Source of the DNA: Paraburkholderia dilworthii
GTDB taxonomy: Bacteria > Pseudomonadota > Gammaproteobacteria > Burkholderiales > Burkholderiaceae
Assembly: GCF_000472525.1 (NCBI RefSeq)
Contig: NZ_AWZT01000021.1
Coordinates: 8,890-69,460 of the forward strand
Length of the DNA: 60,571 nt
Reading direction: 5' to 3'
Position 1 is the stretch's first letter, and the number at the start of each line of letters is the position of its first letter. A program made the translations under genes and the position numbers. The notes below the pieces were generated by a model that saw only the letters and a program-made list of their open reading frames with translations, was not told the DNA's origin and made no database searches. Below are positions 8,780 to 15,893 of this stretch, piece by piece.

Positions 8780-9234
8780 GACGAAGCGTCCGGATTGCGC
8801 AGCCCGAACATTCCCTTCGAGCGCACGGTAATCACCGTCTCGCCATGCTGATTGATGCCCGCCCATTGCGTGGACACAATGCCGCGATCCGGTTTGCTTT
8901 CCGAAATGCGCTTGTCGAGCACGGAGTTCGTCATGGTGATCGTATCGCCGACACGCACCGGTTTCAGCCAGCGTATTTCGTCGATGCCCGGCGAGCCCAT
9001 CGACGTGGAGTCCGCCAGCGCGTTACGTACTAACATGCCCATCATGACCGAACACGTATGCCAGCCGCTCGCCACTAATCCGCGGAACGGCGACGCCTGC
9101 GCCGCGGCTTCGTCGAGATGGAACGGTTGCGGATCGAACTTCTCCGCAAATTCGACGATCTCCTCGCGCGTGAAAGTGTGCTTGCCGATCTCGGTCGTTG
9201 AGCCGACCATCATGTCCTCGTAACTCAGAGCCAT
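8776..9234 (-). CDS. MaoC-family hydratase, first subunit of pair
   Basis: MaoC-like hot-dog protein of 152 residues. FAEKFDPQPFHLDEAAA carries the Asp/His pair and FRGLVASGWHTCSVM the glycine-rich helix start. The C-terminal half has the common WLKPVRVGDTITM and V..D.RISESKPD-type strand pair. SD AAGGAG sits before ATG 9234 (reverse of CTCCTT at 9242-9247). Its gene is 24 bases downstream of the acyl-CoA dehydrogenase and overlaps the next MaoC gene by four bases. Likely hydrates the enoyl-CoA made by the upstream dehydrogenase pair; chain length and substrate are not readable. Confidence 0.88.
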   Translation of the reverse strand: MALSYEDMMVGSTTEIGKHTFTREEIVEFAEKFDPQPFHLDEAAAQASPFRGLVASGWHTCSVMMGMLVRNALADSTSMGSPGIDEIRWLKPVRVGDTITMTNSVLDKRISESKPDRGIVSTQWAGINQHGETVITVRSKGMFGLRNPDASS

Positions 9235-9258
9235 CGCTCAATCTCCTTGCGGGCCGAT

Positions 9259-10398
9259 TTAATCGGCCAATCCAACTTCGGTGCTGGCAAAACCGGGCAG
9301 CGCGGCGAATCGCGCGAGGTGATGATCGACATCGCCCAGTGTTGTTTCAATAATAGCGAGACGTTTAAACAGATGCGCGGCCGCGACTTCGTTCGTCATG
9401 CCCATGCCGCCGTGCAACTGAACCGCTTGCTGGCCGACGAAACGCGCCGCCTGCCCCACGCGCACTTTCGCGGCGGATACCGCACGGCGGCGCTCGTCGG
9501 CGTCGTCGCTCGAATAGCGCATTGCGGCCAGGTACGTGATGGAGCGCGCCTGCTCGGCGTGAATCAGCATTTCGACCATGCGGTGCTGCAATGCCTGAAA
9601 GCGTGCGATCGGCTGGCCGAACTGCTGCCGGGTCTTGGTGTAGTCGACGGTTGCGGCGTTCAATGCGTCCAGCGCGCCGACCGCTTCCGCGCACAGGAGC
9701 AGCGTGCCGTAGTCCGCGATGTGTTCCAGGGCCGCCGCGCCCGAGTGCGGGCCGCTTAAACGGCGCGCGGGCGTGCGGTCGAACTGGAGCGTCGCGGCGC
9801 GTTGCCCGTCGATGGTGCGGTAATCGGTGAGTTCCACGCCTGCGGCGTCGCGCGCCACGACGAACAACGCGATCTCACCGTTGGACCGCGCGGGCACGAT
9901 CCAGTAATTCGCCTGCGCACCGTGCAGCACGACCGACTTCGTGCCGGAAAGCGTGTGCTGCTCGCCTTGTGCTGTCGCGACCGTCGCAATCTCGAACAGG
10001 TCGTAGCGCGCATGCGGCTCGTGAAACGTGACAGCGAGCTTGATCTCGCCCTGAGCCGCGCGCTCGAGCAGCGACGCGTCCTCGGCCTGACCTGTGCCAG
10101 CAAGGCGCAGTGCCTCGATGCCGACTGCGGTGGCCCAATACGGCTCGACCACCAGAGCACGACCCAACTCCTGCATGACAACGAGCATATCGACCGGCCC
10201 GCCATTGAAACCGCCTTGAGTCTCCGGCACTGGCAATGCCGTCAAGCCCAATTCAGTCAAGGCCGCCCACTGGGTCTCCGAGACGCCTGCGTCCGACCGC
10301 ACGATCGCCTGGCGCGCCTCGAAGCCGTAGTTCTTGTCCAGATAGCGGCGCAGCGCGTCGGCGAATTGCTGTTGCTCGTCGTTGAAAGTGAAGTCCAT
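9259..10398 (-). CDS. Acyl-CoA dehydrogenase family protein, divergent subunit
   Basis: Acyl-CoA dehydrogenase-fold protein of 379 residues. It starts MDFTFNDEQQQFADALRRYL and ends with LHGGMGMTNE and then LAIIETTLGDVDHHL, where canonical enzymes have the YxGxxEIQ segment with the catalytic Glu. The central substrate and FAD-binding sequences (TGTKSVVLHG-type strand, GGGFNGGP) are weakly conserved. This pattern is typical of the partner subunits in heterotetrameric dehydrogenases such as mycobacterial FadE28/FadE29-type pairs. It follows the other dehydrogenase gene by 10 bases, which supports a heteromer. The activity and substrate remain inferred. Confidence 0.87.
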   Translation of the reverse strand: MDFTFNDEQQQFADALRRYLDKNYGFEARQAIVRSDAGVSETQWAALTELGLTALPVPETQGGFNGGPVDMLVVMQELGRALVVEPYWATAVGIEALRLAGTGQAEDASLLERAAQGEIKLAVTFHEPHARYDLFEIATVATAQGEQHTLSGTKSVVLHGAQANYWIVPARSNGEIALFVVARDAAGVELTDYRTIDGQRAATLQFDRTPARRLSGPHSGAAALEHIADYGTLLLCAEAVGALDALNAATVDYTKTRQQFGQPIARFQALQHRMVEMLIHAEQARSITYLAAMRYSSDDADERRRAVSAAKVRVGQAARFVGQQAVQLHGGMGMTNEVAAAHLFKRLAIIETTLGDVDHHLARFAALPGFASTEVGLAD

Positions 10399-10408
10399 GC
10401 GCCGCTCC

Positions 10409-11605
10409 TCAAAGTCCGAGAATCATCTGCGCGATGATGTTCTTTTGAATTTCGTTCGAGCCGCCGTAAATCGACGTCTTTCGGAAATTGAAGTAATAGG
10501 CGGCCAACGGCGCAGCGTCGTCATCCCCGGCGAGGCTGTGTTCGCGCTCTCCTTCGAGGAACGGTACGTCAAAGGGTGCGGCAAGCGGGCCGACAGCTTC
10601 GAACATGAGCTCGGTCAACGCTTGCTGGACTTCCGTGCCCTTGATCTTCAGCATCGACGCCTCGGGGCCCGGTCCGCGTCCGCCTGCTTCATTAGCGACC
10701 ACGCGCTGCACGGTGACTTCGAGCGCCATCAATTCGATTTCCAGACTCGCGACTTTCGCAGCGAACATCGGGTCATGCAATAGCGGTTTGCCGTTCTTTT
10801 TCCGGTCCAGCGCAAGGCTTTTCAGAAACACGAGTTCACGCTTCGATTGACCGACACGTGCAATGCCGGTGCGCTCATGTCCGAGCAGATATTTTGCGTA
10901 AGTCCAGCCTCGATTTTCCTCGCCGACCAGATTCTCGACGGGTACCTTAACGTCTTCAAAGAAAACTTCGTTAACCTCATGGTCTTCGTCGAGCGTGATG
11001 ATCGGCCGTACGGTGATACCCGGCGTTTTCATGTCGATGAGCAGAAACGAAATGCCCTCCTGCTTCTTCGCGCCGCTGTCGGTGCGCACAAGGCAGAACA
11101 TCATGTCCGCGTGCTGCCCCAACGTGGTCCACGTTTTCTGACCATTGACCACGTAATAATCGCTGACGCGCTCGGCGCGTGTTCGCAGCGACGCGAGATC
11201 GGAACCGGAGCCCGGCTCCGAATAGCCTTGGCACCACCAGTCAGTCCCGTCGAGAACGCGCGGCAAGTAATGGCGTTTCTGCGCCTCGTTGCCGTACTTC
11301 ATGAGAACGGGCGCAACCATCGACACCCCGAACGGCAACACGGTCGGCGCGCCGACACGCGCGCACTCTTCGTCCCAGATATGCCGCTGGGTCGCGTCCC
11401 AACCAGGACCGCCATACGTTTTCGGCCACGCCACAACTGACCAGCCACGCGTGCCTAACAGCTTGTGCCAGCTTGCGAAGTCCTCGCGATTCAGACGCTT
11501 GTGGTTGAGTACCTTCTCGCTGAGTTCGCGCGGTAGATTGGCTTCGAGCCAGGCGCGGATCTCTGCGCGGAACGCCTTATCGGCGGGGGAATAGTCCAAA
11601 TTCAT
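10409..11605 (-). CDS. Acyl-CoA dehydrogenase family protein
   Basis: FAD-dependent acyl-CoA dehydrogenase, 398 residues. N-terminal DYSPADKAFRAEIRAWLEAN, the FAD/substrate segment QGYSEPGSGSDLASLRTRA, VVNGQKTWTTLGQHAD, and C-terminal SIYGGSNEIQKNIIAQM are all visible. At SIYGGSNEIQ the usual YEG Glu is Gly, so the base, if present, lies elsewhere, as in long-chain/branched-chain-type enzymes whose Glu is on helix G. It heads the ACAD-ACAD-MaoC-MaoC run and lies 48 bases after DUF1178. SD AGGAG (CAGGAGACACTACGT) precedes the ATG. Together these genes could perform the first two steps of beta-oxidation on a bulky or branched acyl-CoA. Confidence 0.9.
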   Translation of the reverse strand: MNLDYSPADKAFRAEIRAWLEANLPRELSEKVLNHKRLNREDFASWHKLLGTRGWSVVAWPKTYGGPGWDATQRHIWDEECARVGAPTVLPFGVSMVAPVLMKYGNEAQKRHYLPRVLDGTDWWCQGYSEPGSGSDLASLRTRAERVSDYYVVNGQKTWTTLGQHADMMFCLVRTDSGAKKQEGISFLLIDMKTPGITVRPIITLDEDHEVNEVFFEDVKVPVENLVGEENRGWTYAKYLLGHERTGIARVGQSKRELVFLKSLALDRKKNGKPLLHDPMFAAKVASLEIELMALEVTVQRVVANEAGGRGPGPEASMLKIKGTEVQQALTELMFEAVGPLAAPFDVPFLEGEREHSLAGDDDAAPLAAYYFNFRKTSIYGGSNEIQKNIIAQMILGL

Positions 11606-11653
11606 ACGTAGTGTCTCCTGGCCGCCACCACCCGCCGCCAGTGAGCCACTGCG

Positions 11654-12079
11654 CTAATGCAGAGGTTCCTTCAGGGCAGCCGGGACCGGCAACGGCATCA
11701 CTTCGATGCCTTCTTCGACCAAAGCTCGCGCGTCTTCTGGTGTCGTGACACCACGAATGTTGCGTGCGGGCGCTTCGTTGTAATGGATGCGCCGCGCTTC
11801 CTCGGCGAAGCGGTCGCCCACGTTTTCCGTCTTTTCCAGTACCTCGCGCAATGCATGCATGACACGCGCCTGCAATTCGCCTGGGGCCGCCGGCACTTTC
11901 GTCTCTGTTGCACCCGACAGATTGAGGCGCGGCGCCGACGGCAAACGGCTCACCTCTTTCGCGCCACAAATCGGACACTCGACCAGCTTGCGCGATTGCT
12001 GCGATTCAAAGTCGTCAGCCGAAGCGAACCAGCCTTCGAACCGATGGCCGTGCGGACACTGTAAATCGAGAACCTTCAT
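11654..12079 (-). CDS. DUF1178 family protein
   Basis: 141-residue protein of the DUF1178 family, function unknown. It begins MKVLDLQCPHGHRFEGWFAS, with a CPHGH and, near residue 36, CPICG; the two Cys pairs look like a small zinc ribbon. The middle carries RVMHALREVLEKTENVGDRFAEEAR and the family-typical GVTTPEDARALVEEGIEVMPLP end. It is the first gene after a predicted promoter with a palindromic operator and sits 48 bases upstream of the acyl-CoA dehydrogenase, so it probably shares its transcript. Confidence 0.88.
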   Translation of the reverse strand: MKVLDLQCPHGHRFEGWFASADDFESQQSRKLVECPICGAKEVSRLPSAPRLNLSGATETKVPAAPGELQARVMHALREVLEKTENVGDRFAEEARRIHYNEAPARNIRGVTTPEDARALVEEGIEVMPLPVPAALKEPLH

Positions 12080-12101
12080 ATGGAATCAGGGCTTGCGTGC
12101 C

Positions 12102-12138
12102 AGTTTAGCGCAAAACAAACATTTGTGAACGGTCGTTC
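12102..12138 (-). promoter_or_regulatory. Promoter with palindromic operator for DUF1178-ACAD-MaoC operon
   Basis: On the minus strand, -35 TTCACA (12129-12124) and -10 TAAACT (12107-12102) are 16 bases apart, about 23 bases ahead of the DUF1178 ATG. A near-perfect palindrome GAACGACCGTTC (12138-12127; arms GAACG/CGTTC) overlaps the -35. GAAC-N4-GTTC sites are typical targets of TetR-type regulators of acyl-CoA metabolism (PsrA-like), so ligand-relieved repression is plausible. Confidence 0.45.
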
Positions 12139-12344
12139 GTAAAGCTTCATGCGCGACGCACCGAGATCGGCCGCTGCGGGAAGATAAGACGTGGTGCGGG
12201 ATTTTAACGCTTTGCGCAACCCGCTGCCGAACGCTGAATGACCGGCGGGGCGCACCGCGGTGCGAGGGCAGAACCCGACGCCGCGCTGCCGCTGCGAAAG
12301 GCTTTCCAGCGAAGCACCGCCAACGCCTTTTCGTCACCAGGGTC

Positions 12345-12869
12345 TCACGCTACAAGACATTCCAGTCGACGATTGAACCGCGGCTCAAGCCCTCGCGCCT
12401 CTTTGGCAAGGTTGATCTGTTTGGCCGACTTCGCGACGTCGAAAACGTCTGTCTTGATGTTGTAGCCGCCACGCGAGTTTAGCCAGTCGAGTATGTCCGA
12501 CAGGTGCCAGACCGACGCACTTCCCTCATGCACCGGCGCAGGAAATTCGACCGCATGACTCAGCATGAGCTTGCGCATATTTTGCCGCGACACGCCCGCA
12601 ATCTCCGCGACGTCGGTCAGGCCCACAAAGTCGGGGCCGGCTTCGACAAGTTGCGCGGACGGCACCGCCTTCTTCACGTCGCCCAGCGCGCTGACCAGCG
12701 CCTCGAATGCGGACGCCCCTTCACGCGAAAAGACCAGCGCGAGTCGTCCTGGCTGCCCCACGCCAATTGTCGCGTCGTCACACCCCGCTTCGCCCAAGCG
12801 CTCGACGATCGCATCAAGATCGCAGTCTTGTGCCGCAAGCTTGTATTTCAACGTAAACGTATATTCCAT
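12345..12869 (-). CDS. AlpA/excisionase-type HTH protein, candidate antitoxin
   Basis: 174-residue protein with two parts. Residues 1-78 form an acidic alpha/beta-looking domain (FTLKYKLAAQDCDLDAIVERL, then GQPGRLALVFSRE). Residues 82-140 are a winged-helix HTH of the AlpA/excisionase/MerR kind: FVGLTDVAEIAGVSRQNMRKL, then SASVWHLSDILDWLNSRGG. I recognise the architecture as a recurrent proteobacterial one but know no assigned function. It is 46 bases downstream of the small HicA-like gene and is preceded by AGGAG (GCAGGAGTAGCA). In a toxin-first pair this would be the DNA-binding antitoxin that autoregulates through the palindromes at 13185-13207. That role is inference. Confidence 0.75.
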   Translation of the reverse strand: MEYTFTLKYKLAAQDCDLDAIVERLGEAGCDDATIGVGQPGRLALVFSREGASAFEALVSALGDVKKAVPSAQLVEAGPDFVGLTDVAEIAGVSRQNMRKLMLSHAVEFPAPVHEGSASVWHLSDILDWLNSRGGYNIKTDVFDVAKSAKQINLAKEARGLEPRFNRRLECLVA

Positions 12870-12915
12870 TTGCTACTCCTGCTTTATTCAGCCAACACTT
12901 GCCATTCAACATTTC

Positions 12916-13161
12916 CTAACGATGCGCCGTGCAGTTGTCGACGACACGCCGCAAGTGCCGGGCGTGATTGACGGCATTCTTCGGCGTACTCCATACGCTG
13001 GATATGCAGAATTCCCCGCAACGACATTCAGCGTCTTTGTAAGGGCAATACATCTTTCCCCAGGCGTGGCCCTTGCCCCCGCCCTGTATGCGCCAGCCGC
13101 GCCGTTCGGCATACGCCAACGCCGCTTCTATCTCTTTCTTAGCATGGGTTGCGCGAACCAT
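12916..13161 (-). CDS. Small HicA-like protein, candidate toxin
   Basis: 81-residue basic protein. After an N-terminal helix (KKEIEAALAYAERRGW) comes RIQGGGKGHAWGKMYCP, which resembles the G(S/K)GH catalytic-His segment of HicA mRNA interferases, then SVWSTPKNAVNHARHLRRVV, comparable to HicA's P-x-H and final helix. Four Cys (YCP, CRCGEFC) and a penultimate Cys are unlike classical HicA. The ATG at 13161 follows GGAGGGCAGG closely; an in-frame TTG 12 bases earlier is less likely. Similarity to HicA is remote and by eye; it may be an uncharacterised dsRBD-like protein. Confidence 0.7.
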   Translation of the reverse strand: MVRATHAKKEIEAALAYAERRGWRIQGGGKGHAWGKMYCPYKDAECRCGEFCISSVWSTPKNAVNHARHLRRVVDNCTAHR

Positions 13162-13171
13162 CCTGCCCTCC

Positions 13172-13207
13172 AATGTATTGCCTGCAACTTAAGTTGTCAA
13201 GTGACAA
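13172..13207 (-). promoter_or_regulatory. Strong promoter with two overlapping palindromes (module operator)
   Basis: On the minus strand TTGACA (13200-13195) and TACATT (13177-13172) are separated by exactly 17 bases. A perfect 12-bp palindrome CAACTTAAGTTG (13185-13196) fills the spacer, and TTGTCA-CT-TGACAA (13194-13207) covers the -35. The last -10 base is only 10 bases from the ATG, so the start site falls about 3-4 bases before the start codon and the GGAGGG would not be in the mRNA. Autoregulation by the HTH protein is the obvious inference. Confidence 0.65.
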
Positions 13208-13397
13208 CCCAAATCTGCTCACCAGGCTCAAGCGCTTCACATGCTTCGTTATGCAAACCGATCGCACGATGAAGACGTTTGTCGGAGATCCATACTAAAG
13301 TCACTGCGGCGATGAAGCGATTCTGTCGGATGGCATAAGATAGAACCGCGTTTATTCAGACTGCGCAAATACGGATTTTTTTGCGATCTACCATGAC

Positions 13398-13432
13398 AAA
13401 GCCCCTGCCGGTCATCGACCGACAGGGGCTTT
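13398..13432 (-). terminator. Rho-independent terminator after the Nudix/nuo transcript
   Basis: Inverted repeat AAAGCCCCTG / CAGGGGCTTT with further pairing CCGGTC/GACCG inside, 13398-13432. It lies 41 bases past the Nudix stop on the minus strand. T-runs are short (three) on both sides, so it may work in either direction. Confidence 0.7.
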
Positions 13433-13472
13433 CTGAATGCAACGAAACGCCGTGTGCGCCTTCGGCGAAAAA

Positions 13473-14057
13473 CTATTCCGACTGCCCCAACGGCCACGCG
13501 CCCGACAACACTTTCTCCAGCCAGAATGTGCCGATCACCGTTTTGACGTCGGTGATCTTGCCGGTCCGCACCCACTCCGACACCTCCGGTACCGTCGCGG
13601 TGAACAGTTCGAGGAACTCGCCGTCGTCGAGCTTACGCTCGCCGGACGTGAGGCCACGCGCGAGATAGATGTCGATAAACTCGGTCGAATAGGAAATGAT
13701 GGGGTGAATGCGCGTTAGGTACATGTACTCGCGCGCCGAGTAGCCCGTTTCCTCGCGCAACTCGCGAATAGCGCAGGCAAGTGCACCCTCGTTGGGATCG
13801 AGCTTGCCGGCCGGATATTCGACCATGACCTTGCCCATCGGATAGCGATACTGACTTTCCAGCAACACGCGGCCGTCGTCGAACAACGGAATCACCATCA
13901 CGGCGCCGGAATGCTCCACATATTCGCGGATGGCATGCTTGCCGTCCGGCAGAAGAACGGTGTCGCACTTGAGCGTCAGAAACGGCCCCTGATGAACCGT
14001 TTTGCTCTGGATACAGGTCTCGGTGAGGACTGCGTCGTGATCGGGAAGTTCAGCCAT
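13473..14057 (-). CDS. Nudix hydrolase, ADP-ribose pyrophosphatase type
   Basis: 194-residue cytosolic Nudix hydrolase. The Nudix box is complete: GKLDPNE, seven residues, then RELREETGY. Flanking features fit the ADP-ribose/ADP-sugar pyrophosphatase group: REYVEHSGAVMVIPLFDDG before the box and PIISYSTEFIDIYLARGL after it. Reaction: hydrolysis of ADP-ribose to AMP and ribose 5-phosphate. The start ATG at 14057 (MAELPDHD) is 43 bases after the DUF2818 stop; the frame is open further upstream but reads low-complexity sequence there. It is the last gene of the nuo transcript in this window. Confidence 0.88.
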   Translation of the reverse strand: MAELPDHDAVLTETCIQSKTVHQGPFLTLKCDTVLLPDGKHAIREYVEHSGAVMVIPLFDDGRVLLESQYRYPMGKVMVEYPAGKLDPNEGALACAIRELREETGYSAREYMYLTRIHPIISYSTEFIDIYLARGLTSGERKLDDGEFLELFTATVPEVSEWVRTGKITDVKTVIGTFWLEKVLSGAWPLGQSE

Positions 14058-14100
14058 GTGCGGAGCTCGGGCCAGCGTGATGCGCGACGGCGATACGCCG

Positions 14101-14397
14101 TCAGCGGCGTTTGACGAGATACTGGAACGTGAAGCCGGGGAAGGCGAAGACAACGAATAGCGCGAACGTGATCGCGTAGAACTGCCACCCCTGTTCGAAG
14201 CGGTTGCCCGCGCGTGCTTCAAGCAAGAAACCGAGCGTGCCCACCACGAAGTAGAGCACGATCAGTTCGGCAATCCGGAGCCAGGCGCTTTTCTTCGCCG
14301 CCTTCAGCGGCACGGCGGCGAAGAGTCGCTGATTCAGGAACGGCAGATTGGCGCCAACCAGCGCCAACAGCACGATAAACCAGCCAGCTGCGGACAT
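14101..14397 (-). CDS. DUF2818 family membrane protein, nuo-linked
   Basis: 98-residue integral membrane protein with three predicted helices (MSAAGWFIVLLALVGAN; ELIVLYFVVGTLGFLLE; QFYAITFALFVVFAFPG) and a basic C terminus (YLVKRR). DUF2818 genes sit directly behind nuoN in Burkholderiales, and here the ATG overlaps the nuoN stop (TGATG), meaning translational coupling. An accessory or assembly role at complex I is a fair inference, but no function is established to my knowledge. Confidence 0.85.
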   Translation of the reverse strand: MSAAGWFIVLLALVGANLPFLNQRLFAAVPLKAAKKSAWLRIAELIVLYFVVGTLGFLLEARAGNRFEQGWQFYAITFALFVVFAFPGFTFQYLVKRR

Positions 14398-15869
14398 CAG
14401 AATGACAGTGTGTGCTGAATAGCCTGCAAACAAGCCTTCAACAGCGGATCGGGCACGATACCGAGCACCAGCACGGCAACGCCATTGAGCGCGAGCAACG
14501 CGCGCGTGCCCGTATCGGCGACAATCGCCGACTTGTCTTGCGGCTCGTCGAAATACATCAGCTTCACGATACGCAGGTAGTAGAACGCACCGAACAGCGA
14601 CGTGATCACGGCAAGCACCGTCAGCCAGGTCAAGCCCGCGTTCATCGTGGCCTGCAGCACCGCGAGTTTCGCGTAGAAACCGACTGCGGGCGGAATACCG
14701 GCGAGCGAGAACATCATCACCATCATCACGAAGGCGAACACCGGGCTGCGTTGATTCAGGCCCTTGAAGTCCTCGAGCGTGTCGGCTTCGAATTCGCGGC
14801 GAGCGAGCAGCATGATCACGCCGAACGTACCCATCGTCGTGATCAGATAGACGATGCTGTAGTACATCGCCGAGCCATACGCGCTGGCAGCGCCCGTGGT
14901 CTTGTGGTCGACTACGCCGGCCAGCAAGCCGAGCAGCACAAAGCCCATATTCGAGATCGCCGAGTACGCGAGCATACGCTTGAGGTTGCGCTGCACGATA
15001 CCGGTGATGTTGCCGACAATCAGCGACAACGCCGCCAGGATCACCAGCATTTGCTGCCATTCGACCGCGAGCGGCAACAGCCCCATCACCAGGAAGCGCA
15101 GGCCCCATGCAAATGCCGCGACCTTCGGACCACCGCCGACTAGCAGCGTCATGGCCGTCGGCGCGCCCTGATACACGTCAGGCACCCACATATGGAACGG
15201 CACGGCACCCATCTTGAACGCGACGCCCGCTACGATGAAGATCACGCCAAACAGAAGCACGCTGGCATCGTAATGGCTCTGCCCGATTGCCTTGAACACT
15301 TCGTTCAGGTCGAGCGAGCCGGTCGCGCCGTAAAGCATCGAAATGCCATACAGCAGGAAGCCGGAAGCCAACGCGCCGAGCACGTAGTACTTCATTGCCG
15401 CTTCGTTGGACGGCGCAGCTTCGCGACGCAACGCGATCACGCCATACAGCGACAACGACATCAGTTCCAGGCCGAGGTACAGTGTCAGGAAGTTGTTGCC
15501 GGAGATCATGACGAGCTGCCCGAGCAACGAGAACATGCCCAGCAGGAAGAACTCGCCGCGGAACAGCCCGCGATCTTCGAGATAGCGTCGCGAATAAACG
15601 ATCGTGACCGTGTAGCCGAGCGTCACCACCGCTTTCATCAGGCTCGCGAACGAGTCGACCACATACATGCGGCTGAAAAAGTAGTGCACCGACGGGTCGA
15701 ACGCATTGACCGCGAACCAGATGCCGGCGACGAGCGTCGACAGGACCGCGATGAAGTACGTGGTACGGCGACCGGCCTGGCCGACGAACGTGTCGTTGAG
15801 CCACGCGACGACAACGGCGAGCATCACCAGCGCGTCGGGCAACAGGGCAGTCATAGGGGCGTTTTGCAT
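14397..15869 (-). CDS. nuoN: NADH-quinone oxidoreductase subunit N
   Basis: Antiporter-like membrane subunit of complex I, 490 residues, about 14 transmembrane helices, one of the proton-pumping modules. The Proton_antipo_M core is seen as FLTLYLGLELMSLSLYGVIA (helix with conserved Glu), KMGAVPFHMWVPDVYQGAPT and KRMLAYSAISNMGFVLLG. The loop lysines of the helix 7-8 region are present. It is 24 bases from nuoM and overlaps DUF2818 by one base, at the end of the operon as in other proteobacteria. Confidence 0.97.
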   Translation of the reverse strand: MQNAPMTALLPDALVMLAVVVAWLNDTFVGQAGRRTTYFIAVLSTLVAGIWFAVNAFDPSVHYFFSRMYVVDSFASLMKAVVTLGYTVTIVYSRRYLEDRGLFRGEFFLLGMFSLLGQLVMISGNNFLTLYLGLELMSLSLYGVIALRREAAPSNEAAMKYYVLGALASGFLLYGISMLYGATGSLDLNEVFKAIGQSHYDASVLLFGVIFIVAGVAFKMGAVPFHMWVPDVYQGAPTAMTLLVGGGPKVAAFAWGLRFLVMGLLPLAVEWQQMLVILAALSLIVGNITGIVQRNLKRMLAYSAISNMGFVLLGLLAGVVDHKTTGAASAYGSAMYYSIVYLITTMGTFGVIMLLARREFEADTLEDFKGLNQRSPVFAFVMMVMMFSLAGIPPAVGFYAKLAVLQATMNAGLTWLTVLAVITSLFGAFYYLRIVKLMYFDEPQDKSAIVADTGTRALLALNGVAVLVLGIVPDPLLKACLQAIQHTLSF

Positions 15870-15893
15870 GGTCTTTAATTCCTCCGCTCGGCG

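Larger units (their letters stand above)
13162..13472. other. Intergenic region between HicA-like gene and Nudix gene
   Basis: Contains the module promoter and palindromes (13172-13207) and the terminator at 13398-13432. I see nothing supportable in 13208-13397. Confidence 0.5.

Noticed and set aside
12345..13161. Classical hicAB operon
   Set aside because: The second gene has an AlpA-type HTH and an unrelated N-terminal domain instead of the HicB fold, so only a remote HicA-like relation of the first gene is claimed.
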